Source: JAVBMV01 sp031552145 (GTDB lineage Bacteria; Myxococcota; Myxococcia; Myxococcales; UBA5297). From it: a stretch of DNA of 64,000 nt. Positions within the stretch are counted from its first letter, which is position 1, and each line of letters opens with the position of its first letter. Made by a program: the position numbers and the translations under genes. The notes beneath the pieces are model-generated. The model did no database searches and had not been told where the DNA came from. It worked only from the letters and a program-made list of their open reading frames with translations. Below are positions 20,232-29,429 of this stretch, piece after piece. The DNA lies in contig JAVBMV010000004.1 of the NCBI GenBank assembly GCA_031552145.1, positions 178,389-242,388 on the forward strand, given 5' to 3'.

Positions 20232-21800
20232 ATGTCCTCGCGCCCTCTCGTCACTGGTCCCCTCCCTGGCTCTCGCAAGTGCTATCTGCCCGTCGAGGGC
20301 GAGCCCTCGTTGCGCGTCCCTTTCCGCGAGATCGCGCTGCGCTGCGCGCACCCCTTGCGCCTCTACGACACCTCCGGCCCCTACACCGACGAACCCATAG
20401 GCATCTCGGCAGGCTCCGGATTGCCGCCGCTCATGCATCGCGCGCGCGGCGAGACGCAGCTGACGCTCGCGCGGCGCGGCGTGATCACCCCGGAGATGCG
20501 CTACGTCGCGACGCGCGAGAACCTCCTTCGCGCGCAGGTCTCTACGCGCGAGGCCGGCATCGGCGAGCGCGCTGCGGCGATCACGCCCGAGTTCGTCAGG
20601 GACGAGGTCTCCGCCGGGCGCGCGATCATCCCCGCCAACCGGAACCACCCCGAGCTCGAGCCGATGATCATCGGGCGAAACTTCCTGGTGAAGCTCAACG
20701 CCAACGTTGGCTCCTCGCCGCTCGCCTCCTCTCCCGAAGAGGAAGTGGAGAAGATGGTCTGGGCGATCCGGTGGGGCGCCGATACCGTCATGGACCTCTC
20801 CACCGGTAAAAGCCTGCGCGAGACGCGCGAGGCGATCTTGCGAAACGCACCGGTACCTATCGGCACCGTCCCGCTCTATCAGGCGCTCGAAGAGGCGCCC
20901 AACGTGGAGGAGCTCTCCTGGAGCGCATTCCGCGAAGTGCTCCTCCAGCAGGCGGAGCAGGGCGTGGACTACTTCACGATCCACGCGGGGCTGCGCCTCG
21001 CCCACGTCGCCCTGACCGAGCGGCGCAAGACGGGCATCGTCTCTCGCGGCGGTTCCGTCTTGGCACGCTGGGCGGTCGCGCACGGGCGCGAGAACTTCCT
21101 CTACGAAAACTTCGAGGAGCTCTGCGCCATCTGCCTCGACTATGACGTGGCGCTCTCGCTGGGTGATGGACTCCGCCCCGGCTCCCTCGCCGACGCGAAC
21201 GACGCGGCGCAGTTTGCCGAGCTCGAAACACTGGGCGAGCTGGCACGTGTGGCGCGGGAGCGCGGCGTTCAAGTAATGATCGAGGGGCCCGGCCACGTGC
21301 CACTCAATTTGATTGAAGAGAACGTGGTGAAGCAGCGCGCGCTCTGCGGCGATGCGCCCTTCTACACCCTGGGGCCACTCCCCCTCGACGTAGGCGTCGG
21401 GCGCGACCACATCACGAGCGCGATCGGCGGAGCGCTCATCGCCTGGCACGGCGCCGCCATGCTCTGCTACGTCACGCCCAAGGAGCACCTCGGCCTGCCC
21501 AATCGCGATGACGTCAAGGAGGGGGTGCTCTCGCACAAGATGGCCGCGCACGCCGCCGATGTGGCGAAGGGATTTCCCGGCGCGCGGCTTTGGGACGACG
21601 CGATGAGCGAGGCGCGCTTCGCCTTCCGCTGGAGCGACCAGTACGCGCTCAGCCTCGACCCCGAGACCGCGCGCGCCTACCGGGGGGCGAGCATCGCCGA
21701 CGAGGAGGTCGACTACTGCTCGATGTGCGGCGAGAAGTTCTGCTCCATGGCCAACAGCAGAAAGCTGCGCCAGGTCTCCTCCCCCGGCGAGGGCGTTTGA
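20232..21800 (+). CDS. thiC: phosphomethylpyrimidine synthase ThiC
   Basis: 522 residues. Radical-SAM-like enzyme converting aminoimidazole ribotide to hydroxymethylpyrimidine phosphate in thiamine synthesis. The C-terminal [4Fe-4S] motif CSMCGEKFC (CxxCxxxxC) is present, with GADTVMDLSTG, IGTVPLYQALE, MIEGPGHVPL and GGALIAWHGAAMLCYVTPKEH core stretches. Its length lies between the long (about 630 aa) and short (about 430 aa) forms because the N-terminal domain is compact. It directly follows the TPP riboswitch. The only thiamine gene in the window. Confidence 0.97.
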   Translation: MSSRPLVTGPLPGSRKCYLPVEGEPSLRVPFREIALRCAHPLRLYDTSGPYTDEPIGISAGSGLPPLMHRARGETQLTLARRGVITPEMRYVATRENLLRAQVSTREAGIGERAAAITPEFVRDEVSAGRAIIPANRNHPELEPMIIGRNFLVKLNANVGSSPLASSPEEEVEKMVWAIRWGADTVMDLSTGKSLRETREAILRNAPVPIGTVPLYQALEEAPNVEELSWSAFREVLLQQAEQGVDYFTIHAGLRLAHVALTERRKTGIVSRGGSVLARWAVAHGRENFLYENFEELCAICLDYDVALSLGDGLRPGSLADANDAAQFAELETLGELARVARERGVQVMIEGPGHVPLNLIEENVVKQRALCGDAPFYTLGPLPLDVGVGRDHITSAIGGALIAWHGAAMLCYVTPKEHLGLPNRDDVKEGVLSHKMAAHAADVAKGFPGARLWDDAMSEARFAFRWSDQYALSLDPETARAYRGASIADEEVDYCSMCGEKFCSMANSRKLRQVSSPGEGV

Positions 21801-21824
21801 CAGAGCCGCGCCGAGCACAGTAAT
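21797..21824 (+). promoter_or_regulatory. promoter of the cobalamin uptake operon
   Basis: A perfect TTGACA (21797-21802) overlaps the thiC stop codon; after 16 bases comes AGTAAT (21819-21824). Initiation near 21831 would start the transcript at the 5' edge of the cobalamin riboswitch. Confidence 0.55.
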
Positions 21825-21831
21825 TACGCCC

Positions 21832-22023
21832 CGCTGTCAGGTGCCCACTTCGGGGTAATAGGGAAGCCGGTCCAAGTCCGGCGCGGTCCCGCCACTGTAG
21901 CCGCACGAATCGCCTCTCTCGACGATGCCACGAGCGCCCATCGCGCTGGGAAGGCAGAGAGGGGACCGGGGAGTCCATCAGGGATTCAACGGCGCGCGGA
22001 AGCCAGGAAACCTGCCCGACGGC
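21832..22023 (+). ncRNA. cobalamin (AdoCbl-type) riboswitch
   Basis: Conserved elements in order: CAGGTGCC at 21838, GTAATAGGGAAGCCGG near 21855, the core GCGGTCCCGCCACTGTA (21882-21899) and the B12 box AAGCCAGGAAACCTGCCCG near 22000-22019. The region between core and B12 box carries an extended helix. After it, a GAGCCA-GATA-TGGCTC hairpin (22024-22039) and a TGCCC/GGGCA pairing near the weak ribosome site of btuB suggest translational control. It should repress btuB and the downstream transport genes when cobalamin is plentiful. Confidence 0.95.
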
Positions 22024-22078
22024 GAGCCAGATATGGCTCCTTGCCCAATGCCCTCGCTAGAAGGGGCACGGGGACTCG

Positions 22079-24058
22079 ATGGCTGTTTTCCGCAATACCT
22101 CGTTTCACTGCGTCGCCTTGGCGCTGCTCTGCGCGTCGCTCGAGGCGTCAGGCCCAGCCTTCGCCGAGGAGAAACGCGGCGAGGTGGAGCTCCCGGCCGT
22201 CACAGTCACCGGGAGCGAGCCCTGCGAGGAGCGGCTGCGCGAGCCGACCAGCGCACTCAGCAGCGTGACGCCCAAGCAAGGCGAGAGCGCGAGCGCGGCG
22301 GAGCTGGCGGCGCGGACACCGGGCGTCACACTGCGCGAGTATGGGCTCAACCAATCGGTCTCTCTCTCCATACGCGGCTCGACCGCCAATCAGGTCTCGC
22401 TGAGGCTCGACGGCATTCCGCTCGGCAGCGCCACCGGCGCGGGGGTCGATCTCTCCACGCTCCCGGCCCCTTTCATCGAGCGCCTCACCATCGTGCGCGG
22501 CGCCGTCGGTAGCCGCTACGGCTCGGGGAGCATGGGGGGCGCGCTCCTCATCGACACCAGGCGCCCCGAGCAGGGGACGACCCAGCTCTTCGGTGAAGCG
22601 CGCTACGGCTCCTTCGACTCGCGCGAGCTCTCCCTGGGCGCAAACGTCGCGCTCGCGGCCGAGACCTCCGCCCTCATCGCCGCCTTCGCCAAGAGCTCGG
22701 AGGGCGACTTCCCCTATTCCTACGACGGCAAACCCGGCCTCCCTGGCATGCAGAGGGTGCGGGGAGCGCGCGCCAACAACGCCGAGCTGCGCGGGGCGCT
22801 CATCGCCCGGATCGCTCACCTTGCCCACCCCTCCAATGAGGGCGCGCTCCCGATGGAGCTGCTCCTCGAGCTGGATGCAGGGAGGCGAGGTCTGCCGGGG
22901 ATGGTTCAGGCTCCCTCCGACGATGCGCGCCAGGAGGACTCCCGCTTCCTCGCCGCGGCCTCGATTCGCCCTACGCTCCTTGGCTTCGACTCGGAGCTGA
23001 AGGCGGGCGCGCACCTCTCGGAGCTCTCGCTCTCTTTGAGCGCGGCGCCGCTGGTCCCGCAGCGCACGACCCAGCTCTTCAGCGAGCTGACGCTCTCGAG
23101 AATGGTGGGTAGCCGAAATCTGCTCGAGCTAGGGCTCGGCGCCGCGCACGAGACGCTCACGACCGAATATGGCCCTTTCGCCGAGCGGCGCGGCGCGCAG
23201 AGCCATGAGCGCCCCGCGCTCTTCGCCTCCGTCTCCGATGAGTTTGTGTGGGGCCCGCTCACGCTGCTGCCCTCCGCGCGCGCCGAGCGGGTGGGCGACG
23301 ACGCGGGCCTCTCTCCGCGCGCAGGCGCGAGCCTCGCGCTTCCGGCCAGCCTCACCCTGCGCGGCAACCTGGGGCAGAGCTTCCGGGCCCCCTCACAGGG
23401 CGAGCTCTATCTGGAGCAGGGGCTCTTCTCCCCCAACGAGAACCTCACGCCGGAGCGGGCCACCTTCGCCGATATGGGGCTCGCCTTCTCCAACTCGGGC
23501 CTGTCGCTCTCCCTATCGGGCTTCTCCACATTTTATGATGACCTTATCTCTTACGAGCAGACCTCGCTCCAGCGCGCCCGCCCCTTCAACATCGGCAAGG
23601 GGCTCGTGCGCGGCGCCGAGCTCGACGCCTCCTGGGAGCTCGGCGCGCTCGGGCTCGAGGCGAGCTACACCTTCACCTCCTCGCACAACCGAATCAACGA
23701 GGAGAGTTACTTCGGCAAGGAGCTGCCCTTTCATCCGCGCCACAGGCTCTTCGCGGGCGCGAACCTGTCGCTCGATTGGATGCGCGCGTCATTCTCGCTG
23801 GACGCCACTGGCGAACAGTGGACCAACCGCGCCAACACCGAGCGCGTCGACGCGATGGTGCGCCCCGACGCGGGCATCGGTTTCCGCCTTCTCCGCGCGC
23901 CCTCTCTCTGGCTTCACGCCTCGGTGAAGAACCTCGCGGACGCGCAGGGCCACACTTTCTATGGCTATCCGTTGGCTGGCCGCTCCTTCTGGCTTGCGTT
24001 GCGGGCCGAATCAACCCTCTCACGAAAGGAAGTAGTCGATGACCCTGCCACACCCTGA
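22079..24058 (+). CDS. btuB: TonB-dependent cobalamin receptor BtuB
   Basis: 659-residue outer-membrane receptor. Signal peptide (residues 1-29), then a TonB-box-like LPAVTVTG, plug domain (LAARTPGVTLREYG, SLSIRGSTANQVSLRLDGIPL, IVRGAVGSRYGSGSMGGALLI) and a beta-barrel ending in the aromatic FWLALRAESTL region. Assigned to cobalamin because it follows a cobalamin riboswitch and precedes btuF, btuC and btuD. Its last 20 bases overlap the next gene. Energy would come from TonB, and a tonB-like gene closes the locus at 28249. Confidence 0.93.
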   Translation: MAVFRNTSFHCVALALLCASLEASGPAFAEEKRGEVELPAVTVTGSEPCEERLREPTSALSSVTPKQGESASAAELAARTPGVTLREYGLNQSVSLSIRGSTANQVSLRLDGIPLGSATGAGVDLSTLPAPFIERLTIVRGAVGSRYGSGSMGGALLIDTRRPEQGTTQLFGEARYGSFDSRELSLGANVALAAETSALIAAFAKSSEGDFPYSYDGKPGLPGMQRVRGARANNAELRGALIARIAHLAHPSNEGALPMELLLELDAGRRGLPGMVQAPSDDARQEDSRFLAAASIRPTLLGFDSELKAGAHLSELSLSLSAAPLVPQRTTQLFSELTLSRMVGSRNLLELGLGAAHETLTTEYGPFAERRGAQSHERPALFASVSDEFVWGPLTLLPSARAERVGDDAGLSPRAGASLALPASLTLRGNLGQSFRAPSQGELYLEQGLFSPNENLTPERATFADMGLAFSNSGLSLSLSGFSTFYDDLISYEQTSLQRARPFNIGKGLVRGAELDASWELGALGLEASYTFTSSHNRINEESYFGKELPFHPRHRLFAGANLSLDWMRASFSLDATGEQWTNRANTERVDAMVRPDAGIGFRLLRAPSLWLHASVKNLADAQGHTFYGYPLAGRSFWLALRAESTLSRKEVVDDPATP

Positions 24059-25391
24059 CCCCCGCAGCACCCCGCTCCTTCTGCTCGCAACTACCTGCCT
24101 CTGCGCGGTGTCATTCCTCTCCGGATGCGACGACGGCGCGCTCGAGTGCCCCTCTTCGAGGCCCAAGCTCTGCGGCTCGGCCTGCGTCGATCTCGAGGGC
24201 GACTCGCGCAACTGCGGCGCCTGTGGCAACGCCTGCGCCGAGGGCGAGCTCTGCTCGGAGGGGACCTGCGGTGTAGGGCCCGAGGCGGCGCTGATCGCCG
24301 CTTGCTTCAACTCGCGCGAGCTGGTCTCTCTGGACGGCGCCTTGCGGCGCCGCGGCGCCAATGGCTCCTCCGGGGCGGGCCCTCAATCGCTCGCGCTCCA
24401 CGGCAACACGCTGCTCGTCGCCTCGACCTTGGACAATGCGCTCTACTCCTTCGACTCCGCCTCGGCCCCCCCCGCGCGCACCGGCGCGGGCGGAGACAAG
24501 TTGGGGCAGGCGGTGAACCAGCTGCTCGTCAAAGGCGACCGCGCCTATGCGCTCAACTCGCTCGACAATAGCGTCCAGGTGCTCGAGCTGACGCGCCCGG
24601 TGCCGACGGCGATCGGAAATGAGCGCACCATCGATGAGGTCGCCACGCTCTTCAACGGCAAGAGCGAGAAGAGCAATCCCACCTTTGGCGCCTTCATCGG
24701 AGAGCACCTCTTCGTATCGCTTCTCGGTCCCTATCCCGCCGATGCCACCGAGGGGAATGCGCTCATCGAACTCGACTTCTCGGGCTCGGCGGGCAAGGTC
24801 GTGCGCCAGCTCGCCTTCACCACCGAAGGAATGAAGGCCGACGCCGAGACCGCGACCGTCCCCGCGCCAGCGGGAATCGCCGCCGACGGCAGCCGCCTCT
24901 TCGTCGCTCTCGGCAATCTGAGCAGCGCGGATTTTTCGCCCCCTGGAGGCCCTGGCTACTTGGCGGTGGTCGAGACCTCCGGCGGCGAGCTGCAACTCAC
25001 CGCGAAGCTCGAGCTGCCCGCGGCCTGCCGAAACGCGAGCTTCGTGCTGCGCCACGAGCGCCGCATCTATGTCTCTTGCCTCGGCTCGTATGGCTACGGC
25101 GGCGAGGCGATCGTCACGCTCGACGCGGACGCGCTCCAGGTGCTCAACACCACCATCCTGCAACCCTGCGGCGAGGAAGAGATGGATTGTCTGCCCGCCA
25201 CTCCGGGCAGAATGACCTATTCGCGCGGGCGGATTGTCGTGGCGGACAGCACCGCGGGCCGGCTCTTCGCCCTCGACCTCGAGGGAAAGGTCTTCCCCGG
25301 ATTCGAGAAGGGTGTCACCATCTGCGAACCAACCTGTGGCGACGGCTATTGTTTCGCCATGACCTCCGACGTGCTCTCGGTGGAGCCCTGA
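24039..25391 (+). CDS. predicted beta-propeller outer-membrane lipoprotein in the btu operon (candidate BtuG-like cobalamin-binding protein)
   Basis: 450 residues. Signal peptide ending in lipobox LSGC (Cys near residue 30), then a Cys-rich module (CPSSRPKLCGSACVD, DSRNCGACGNACAEG) typical of myxobacterial lipoproteins, then repeats with YncE-like strand patterns (SLALHGNTLLVASTLDNALYSF, RAYALNSLDNSVQVLEL, GRIVVADSTAGRLFALDLEG). Its start overlaps btuB by 20 bases, so the two are translationally coupled under the cobalamin riboswitch. In Bacteroides, BtuG is a seven-bladed propeller lipoprotein that sits on BtuB and binds B12 very tightly. Fold and position fit that role; sequence homology was not tested. 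It could be an unrelated surface lipoprotein. Confidence 0.75.
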   Translation: MTLPHPDPRSTPLLLLATTCLCAVSFLSGCDDGALECPSSRPKLCGSACVDLEGDSRNCGACGNACAEGELCSEGTCGVGPEAALIAACFNSRELVSLDGALRRRGANGSSGAGPQSLALHGNTLLVASTLDNALYSFDSASAPPARTGAGGDKLGQAVNQLLVKGDRAYALNSLDNSVQVLELTRPVPTAIGNERTIDEVATLFNGKSEKSNPTFGAFIGEHLFVSLLGPYPADATEGNALIELDFSGSAGKVVRQLAFTTEGMKADAETATVPAPAGIAADGSRLFVALGNLSSADFSPPGGPGYLAVVETSGGELQLTAKLELPAACRNASFVLRHERRIYVSCLGSYGYGGEAIVTLDADALQVLNTTILQPCGEEEMDCLPATPGRMTYSRGRIVVADSTAGRLFALDLEGKVFPGFEKGVTICEPTCGDGYCFAMTSDVLSVEP

Positions 25392-25402
25392 CACTCGCCC
25401 CA

Positions 25403-26317
25403 ATGCGAGAGATCTCTCGACAGTTCGCGGCCACGATCGCCGCGGCGGCCTTCGCGGCCGTGCTCTTGGCCGGCTGCACCGGCGGTGGCGAGCGCGCGCA
25501 GCCGGCGGTCGTCATCTCGTCGGCGATCGAGTTCCATGGGCCGCCGGCGCCGCCGAGGCCGTTGCGAGTCGTCACCTTGGCACCTTCACTCACCGAAGCG
25601 GTCATCGCGTTCGGCGCCGCGGAACGATTGGTCGGCGTGACGCGCTTCGACGACGCACCCGAGGTGGCCCGGCTGCCCAGGGTGGGCGGCTTCGTCGACC
25701 CCTCGGTCGAGGCGGTGCTCGCGCTCAGGCCCGACCTGGTGCTCGTCTCGCCGGCACCGGGAAACAAGGCCGCGGTCGAGCGAATGGCGCTGCTCGGCGC
25801 GCCGGTGGCGGCCATTCGCCTCGAGACGGAGCGAGAGATCCTCGACGGGCTCGAGGCCCTGGGCGCCGCCCTGGGGATGGCGGAGCAGGGGCGCGCGCTC
25901 AAGGCCTCGACCGAAGCGCGCCTCGCTCGCGTCGCGGAGAGAGCGAAGGCTCTACCCAAGGTGCGCACCCTGCTCATCTACGACTGGGAGCCGCTGGTGG
26001 TCGCCGGGCCGGGCAGCTTCTCCGACGCCCTCCTCGTCCGCGCGGGCGGGCTCAACGCCGCGACCGAGGCGCGCTCTGCCTGGCCCGTCTACAGCGCCGA
26101 GCTGGCGATGCGGGCCGCGCCGGAGCTGCTCATCGACGCCGCGAACATCCAAGATCCCGCCAGAGAGAGGCTGCTCGCACTGCCGGGCCTGAAGGAGGCG
26201 CGCGTCGCTATCTCCACCCACACGCTCTTTCGACCTGGGCCAAAGCTGGCCGACGCCGTGGAGGAGCTCTTCGACCTGCTCCATCCCCCCGATTCGACAA
26301 GAGCGGAGCCGCGATGA
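25403..26317 (+). CDS. btuF: cobalamin ABC transporter substrate-binding lipoprotein BtuF
   Basis: 304 residues. Lipobox LAGC (Cys near residue 25), so it is probably membrane-tethered, unlike the soluble E. coli BtuF. The class III binding-protein signature is clear: RVVTLAPSLTEAVIAFGAAERLVGVTRF, LPRVGGFVDPSVEAVLALRPDLVLV and a conserved C-terminal lobe (GLNAA, PELLIDA). Starts 12 bases after the propeller lipoprotein gene; its stop overlaps btuC (ATGA). Confidence 0.9.
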   Translation: MREISRQFAATIAAAAFAAVLLAGCTGGGERAQPAVVISSAIEFHGPPAPPRPLRVVTLAPSLTEAVIAFGAAERLVGVTRFDDAPEVARLPRVGGFVDPSVEAVLALRPDLVLVSPAPGNKAAVERMALLGAPVAAIRLETEREILDGLEALGAALGMAEQGRALKASTEARLARVAERAKALPKVRTLLIYDWEPLVVAGPGSFSDALLVRAGGLNAATEARSAWPVYSAELAMRAAPELLIDAANIQDPARERLLALPGLKEARVAISTHTLFRPGPKLADAVEELFDLLHPPDSTRAEPR

Positions 26318-27447
26318 GCGCCAGCGCGAGCGCCAAACCCGCTGGCACCATGGCGCCGCCCGGCTTCGCGCGCCGCGCGTCCTTCGCGCTCGCGGGATTG
26401 CTCGTCGCGCTCGCGTTGGGGGTCGCCTTTGCCGCGGCCTTCGGCGAGGCGCCGCTCTCCCTGGGCACGGCGCTCTTCGACCCTATGAGCCGCGAGCACA
26501 CCATCCTCTTCGAGCTGCGCCTGCCGCGCATCCTGCTCGCCGCGACCATCGGGGCCGCGCTCTCCGTCTCGGGCTGCACGCTGCAGGCGCTGCTGCGCAA
26601 CCCTCTCGCCGATCCCTTCGTCTTGGGCGTCTCGGGTGGCGCCGCGCTGGGCGGCACCCTGATGCTCGCCTTCGGAGGCGGCGCACTCGGTGCATGGCTC
26701 GCCTCGCTCGCCGCCTCATTACCGGGGGTGCTGGGCACGGTCGCAGCCCCCCTCCTAGAGCGCTCCGCCGGAACGGTCGCCGCGCTGGCGGGCGCGCTCT
26801 TCGCCACCTTCGTCGTCTATCTCGCAGGGCGCTTCGGCAACCAGCTCTCGACGTATGCCGCGCTGCTCGCGGGCGTCGTCTTCAACGCGCTCGCGTCGGC
26901 GGCGATCACCTTCATCAAGGCGCTCTCTCCGCCCGAGCGCGTGGGCGAGCTGCTCTATTGGCTCGCCGGCTCACTCGAATACCCAGCCTGGTCCACCGTC
27001 GCGGGCGTCGCCTCCTTCGAGCTCATCGGCTTCGCGGCCATCGCCTGGTACGCCTCGGATTTGAATCTGCTCTCGCTCGGTGATGAAGGCGCCGCGTCGC
27101 TCGGCGTCGCCGTCGAGCGCGCGCGGCGAGCGCTCTTCCTCGCCACGTCGCTCTGTGTCGCCGCCGCCGTCGCGGTCTCGGGAATGGTCGGCTTCGTCGG
27201 GCTCATCGTCCCGCACTTGGCGAAGCTCTGGCTCGGCCCCGATCAGCGCAAGCTCTTGCCCGTTTCGGCGCTGGGCGGCGCCCTCTTTCTCGTGGTGGCG
27301 GATCTCGCGGCGCGCCTGCTCTTCGAACCGCTTGGCACGGCGACTCCTGTCGGCGTTCTCACGGCGCTCATCGGCGGCCCTATCTTCATGCTGCTGTTGC
27401 GGCGCGCGGGCAAGCGCGCGGCGCTCCCCACGGAGAAGAACGCATGA
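26314..27447 (+). CDS. btuC: cobalamin ABC transporter permease BtuC
   Basis: 377-residue FecCD/BtuC-family permease with about ten membrane helices. Motifs: LRLPRILLAATIGAALSVSGCTLQALLRNPLADPFVLGVSGGAALG near the N-terminus, SLGDEGAASLGVAVERARR (coupling helix to the ATPase) and VSGMVGFVGLIVPHLAKLWLGPDQRKLLPVSALGGALFLVVAD. Overlaps btuF and btuD by four bases each. Confidence 0.93.
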   Translation: MSASASAKPAGTMAPPGFARRASFALAGLLVALALGVAFAAAFGEAPLSLGTALFDPMSREHTILFELRLPRILLAATIGAALSVSGCTLQALLRNPLADPFVLGVSGGAALGGTLMLAFGGGALGAWLASLAASLPGVLGTVAAPLLERSAGTVAALAGALFATFVVYLAGRFGNQLSTYAALLAGVVFNALASAAITFIKALSPPERVGELLYWLAGSLEYPAWSTVAGVASFELIGFAAIAWYASDLNLLSLGDEGAASLGVAVERARRALFLATSLCVAAAVAVSGMVGFVGLIVPHLAKLWLGPDQRKLLPVSALGGALFLVVADLAARLLFEPLGTATPVGVLTALIGGPIFMLLLRRAGKRAALPTEKNA

Positions 27448-28262
27448 GACCCGATGCTGACGAAACGAGGGGGCCTCTGCTCATCGCCCGGGAGCTCACC
27501 TGCCGCCGATCGGGGACCGAGGTCGTGCATGGAGTCGCGCTCTCGGCGCGGGCCGGGAGCGTAACGGCCATCCTCGGGCCCAACGGCGCGGGCAAGAGCA
27601 CACTCCTTCGCGCCCTGGCGGGCCTCGGCGAATGGAGCGGCGAGCTGATGCTGGGAGGGCGCTCTCTGCGCTTGCTCTCGCGAAAGGCCATTGCGCGCGA
27701 GGTGGCGCTGGTCGATCAGGATCCTCCCTGCGACGCCCCCTTCACGGTGTCGGAGCTGGTGCTGATGGGGCGGGCACCACACCTCGGCCGCTTCGGCTTG
27801 GTCAGCGCGCGCGACCGCGCCATCGCGCGCGAAGCGATGCGCCAGGCCGACGTGGCGGCGCTCGCGGCGCGCCCCATCGATCAGCTCTCAGGCGGCGAGC
27901 GCCGGCGCGCCTTCCTCGCGCGGGCGCTCGCGCAACAGCCCAAGATCCTGCTGCTGGACGAACCGACCGCCTTCCTCGATCTGGGACACCAGGCCAAAAT
28001 CCTCGAGCACGCCTGCGCCCTGGCGCGCGCCGGGCTCTGCGTTCTCGCGGTGCTGCACGATCCCAATCTTGCGGCGTCCTTTGCCGACGCGCTGATCCTC
28101 ATGCGCGCGGGGCGCATCGTCTCGGCGGGTCCCGCGCGAGAAGTGCTGACAGCCCCCGCGCTCTCCGAACTCTACGAGACACCCTTGGAGGAGATCACCC
28201 AACGTGGCGCCCTGCTCTTCGCGCACCTGCGCTCCCGCCGCGAAGAGCTCAGCGGCTCTTGA
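27444..28262 (+). CDS. btuD: cobalamin ABC transporter ATP-binding protein BtuD
   Basis: 272 residues. Walker A GPNGAGKST, Q-loop DQDPP, signature LSGGERRRAFLARAL, Walker B ILLLDEPTAFLD and switch His in VLHDPNLA. Completes BtuC2D2F. The last 14 bases overlap the convergent tonB-like gene, so transcripts of the two strands are complementary at their ends. Confidence 0.93.
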   Translation: MRPDADETRGPLLIARELTCRRSGTEVVHGVALSARAGSVTAILGPNGAGKSTLLRALAGLGEWSGELMLGGRSLRLLSRKAIAREVALVDQDPPCDAPFTVSELVLMGRAPHLGRFGLVSARDRAIAREAMRQADVAALAARPIDQLSGGERRRAFLARALAQQPKILLLDEPTAFLDLGHQAKILEHACALARAGLCVLAVLHDPNLAASFADALILMRAGRIVSAGPAREVLTAPALSELYETPLEEITQRGALLFAHLRSRREELSGS

Positions 28263-29085
28263 GCCGAAACTCGACCGGCAGCACCAGGCATCGCCGAATG
28301 ATTGGCAGCGGCGCGGCGCGCGCCAATACACACTCGAGCGCGGCACGATCCAGCAGGTCGCTCCCCGAGCTTTCGCGGATGGCGGCCTCGGCCGGGACAC
28401 CCTCGGCGTCGATGCAGAAGCTCAGGCGCACCGTGCCCATGAGCTTGGTGCGCATCGCGCCGCGCGGATAGCAGCCCGCGGTCTGCCGAGCGAGTCTGCG
28501 CGCAATCCTCGCCAGCAGCGCATCCTCCTCCGCGGCGATCGAGGTTGCGTTGCCATCGCCCATCGCGCCGCCGAACCCCTCGCCGGCTCGCCCGCCCCCA
28601 AGGCCCCCCAGGCCGCCGCGTTCCGCGCCGACTCCCGCCCCTTCTCCCTCGGCCACCTCCCGTTGGTTTTCCTCGCCGGGCGCGCCCTCGCCAGGGATCG
28701 CGAGCGCGAGCCCATCGCCTCCCGGCGCCAAGCCAGCGCCGACCTCTGGGGGCATCGGCGCCACGGAACGCTCCTCACTCTCCCTGCGCGTCTGCCCCTT
28801 CCGCGCTCCCTTCGCCCGAGCGCGCCCAGCGCCGGAGCTCGCCCCGGCGGACACACCGAGCTCGGCGCGCGCCGAGGAGGCCTTATCGTCCCGCTCCTCT
28901 CCCTTGCGCGCTGCGTAGTGAAGCCCTACCTCCACATCCTCCCGCGCGGGAGGCGCTCTGCCAGCGGTCGATCCCACACCCTGTGGCAAAAACCAGAGCA
29001 GCGCGCCGACCAGCGCGTGGAGCGCCAGCGTCGAGGCGAGCGCCGCTGCAGTCCTTCGCGGGGAGCGTCTCAGCCCGGCGGCCAA
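28249..29085 (-). CDS. tonB: TonB-like energy transducer
   Basis: 278 residues: an N-terminal transmembrane helix (AAALASTLALHALVGALLWFL), a long low-complexity Gly/Ala/Glu-rich periplasmic spacer (about residues 50-180, Pro-poor for a TonB), and a C-terminal TonB_C/AgmX-like domain (MGTVRLSFCIDAEGVPAEAAIRESSGSDLLDRAALECVL). It probably energises BtuB. No exbB or exbD is next to it. Convergent with btuD (14-base overlap), and its start overlaps the stop of the HIT gene by 16 bases. Confidence 0.85.
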   Translation of the reverse strand: MAAGLRRSPRRTAAALASTLALHALVGALLWFLPQGVGSTAGRAPPAREDVEVGLHYAARKGEERDDKASSARAELGVSAGASSGAGRARAKGARKGQTRRESEERSVAPMPPEVGAGLAPGGDGLALAIPGEGAPGEENQREVAEGEGAGVGAERGGLGGLGGGRAGEGFGGAMGDGNATSIAAEEDALLARIARRLARQTAGCYPRGAMRTKLMGTVRLSFCIDAEGVPAEAAIRESSGSDLLDRAALECVLARAAPLPIIRRCLVLPVEFRLKSR

Positions 29086-29429
29086 TCGAACCTTCTGCCG
29101 CCCAGGAGGTGCAGGTGGAGATGAAAGACTGTCTGCCCCGCGTCGGCATTGCAGTTGAGCGCCACGCGGTAGCCCCCATCGGCGTGCCCCCGCGCCTTGG
29201 CGAGCTGCGAGGCGACCAGCACCATATGCCCCACCAGCGCCTCCTGACCGGGCACAAGCTCATTCATGCTGGGGATGTGCTCCCTGGGAATGACGAGCAG
29301 ATGAGTAGGCGCCTTGGGATCGACATCCTCGAAGGCCAGGACCCGGTCGTCCTCGAAGACGCGCTTGGACGGGATCGAACCGTCGCGTATGCGGCAAAAG
29401 ATGCAGTTCCCCTCTGGTGCGGTCGCCAT
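29070..29429 (-). CDS. HIT-family (HINT-like) nucleotide hydrolase
   Basis: 119 residues, usual HINT length. CIFCRI zinc/N-terminal motif, FEDVDPKAPTHLLVIP strand, and the histidine triad HLHLHLL (HxHxHxx) near the C-terminus. HINT proteins hydrolyse AMP-lysine and phosphoramidates. Its end overlaps the tonB-like gene by 16 bases, so the two are probably cotranscribed. Confidence 0.95.
   Translation of the reverse strand: MATAPEGNCIFCRIRDGSIPSKRVFEDDRVLAFEDVDPKAPTHLLVIPREHIPSMNELVPGQEALVGHMVLVASQLAKARGHADGGYRVALNCNADAGQTVFHLHLHLLGGRRFDWPPG

Noticed and set aside
20115..21818. 567-codon open frame on the minus strand opposite thiC
   Set aside because: Covers the TPP riboswitch and thiC in antisense; low-complexity composition and no motif.
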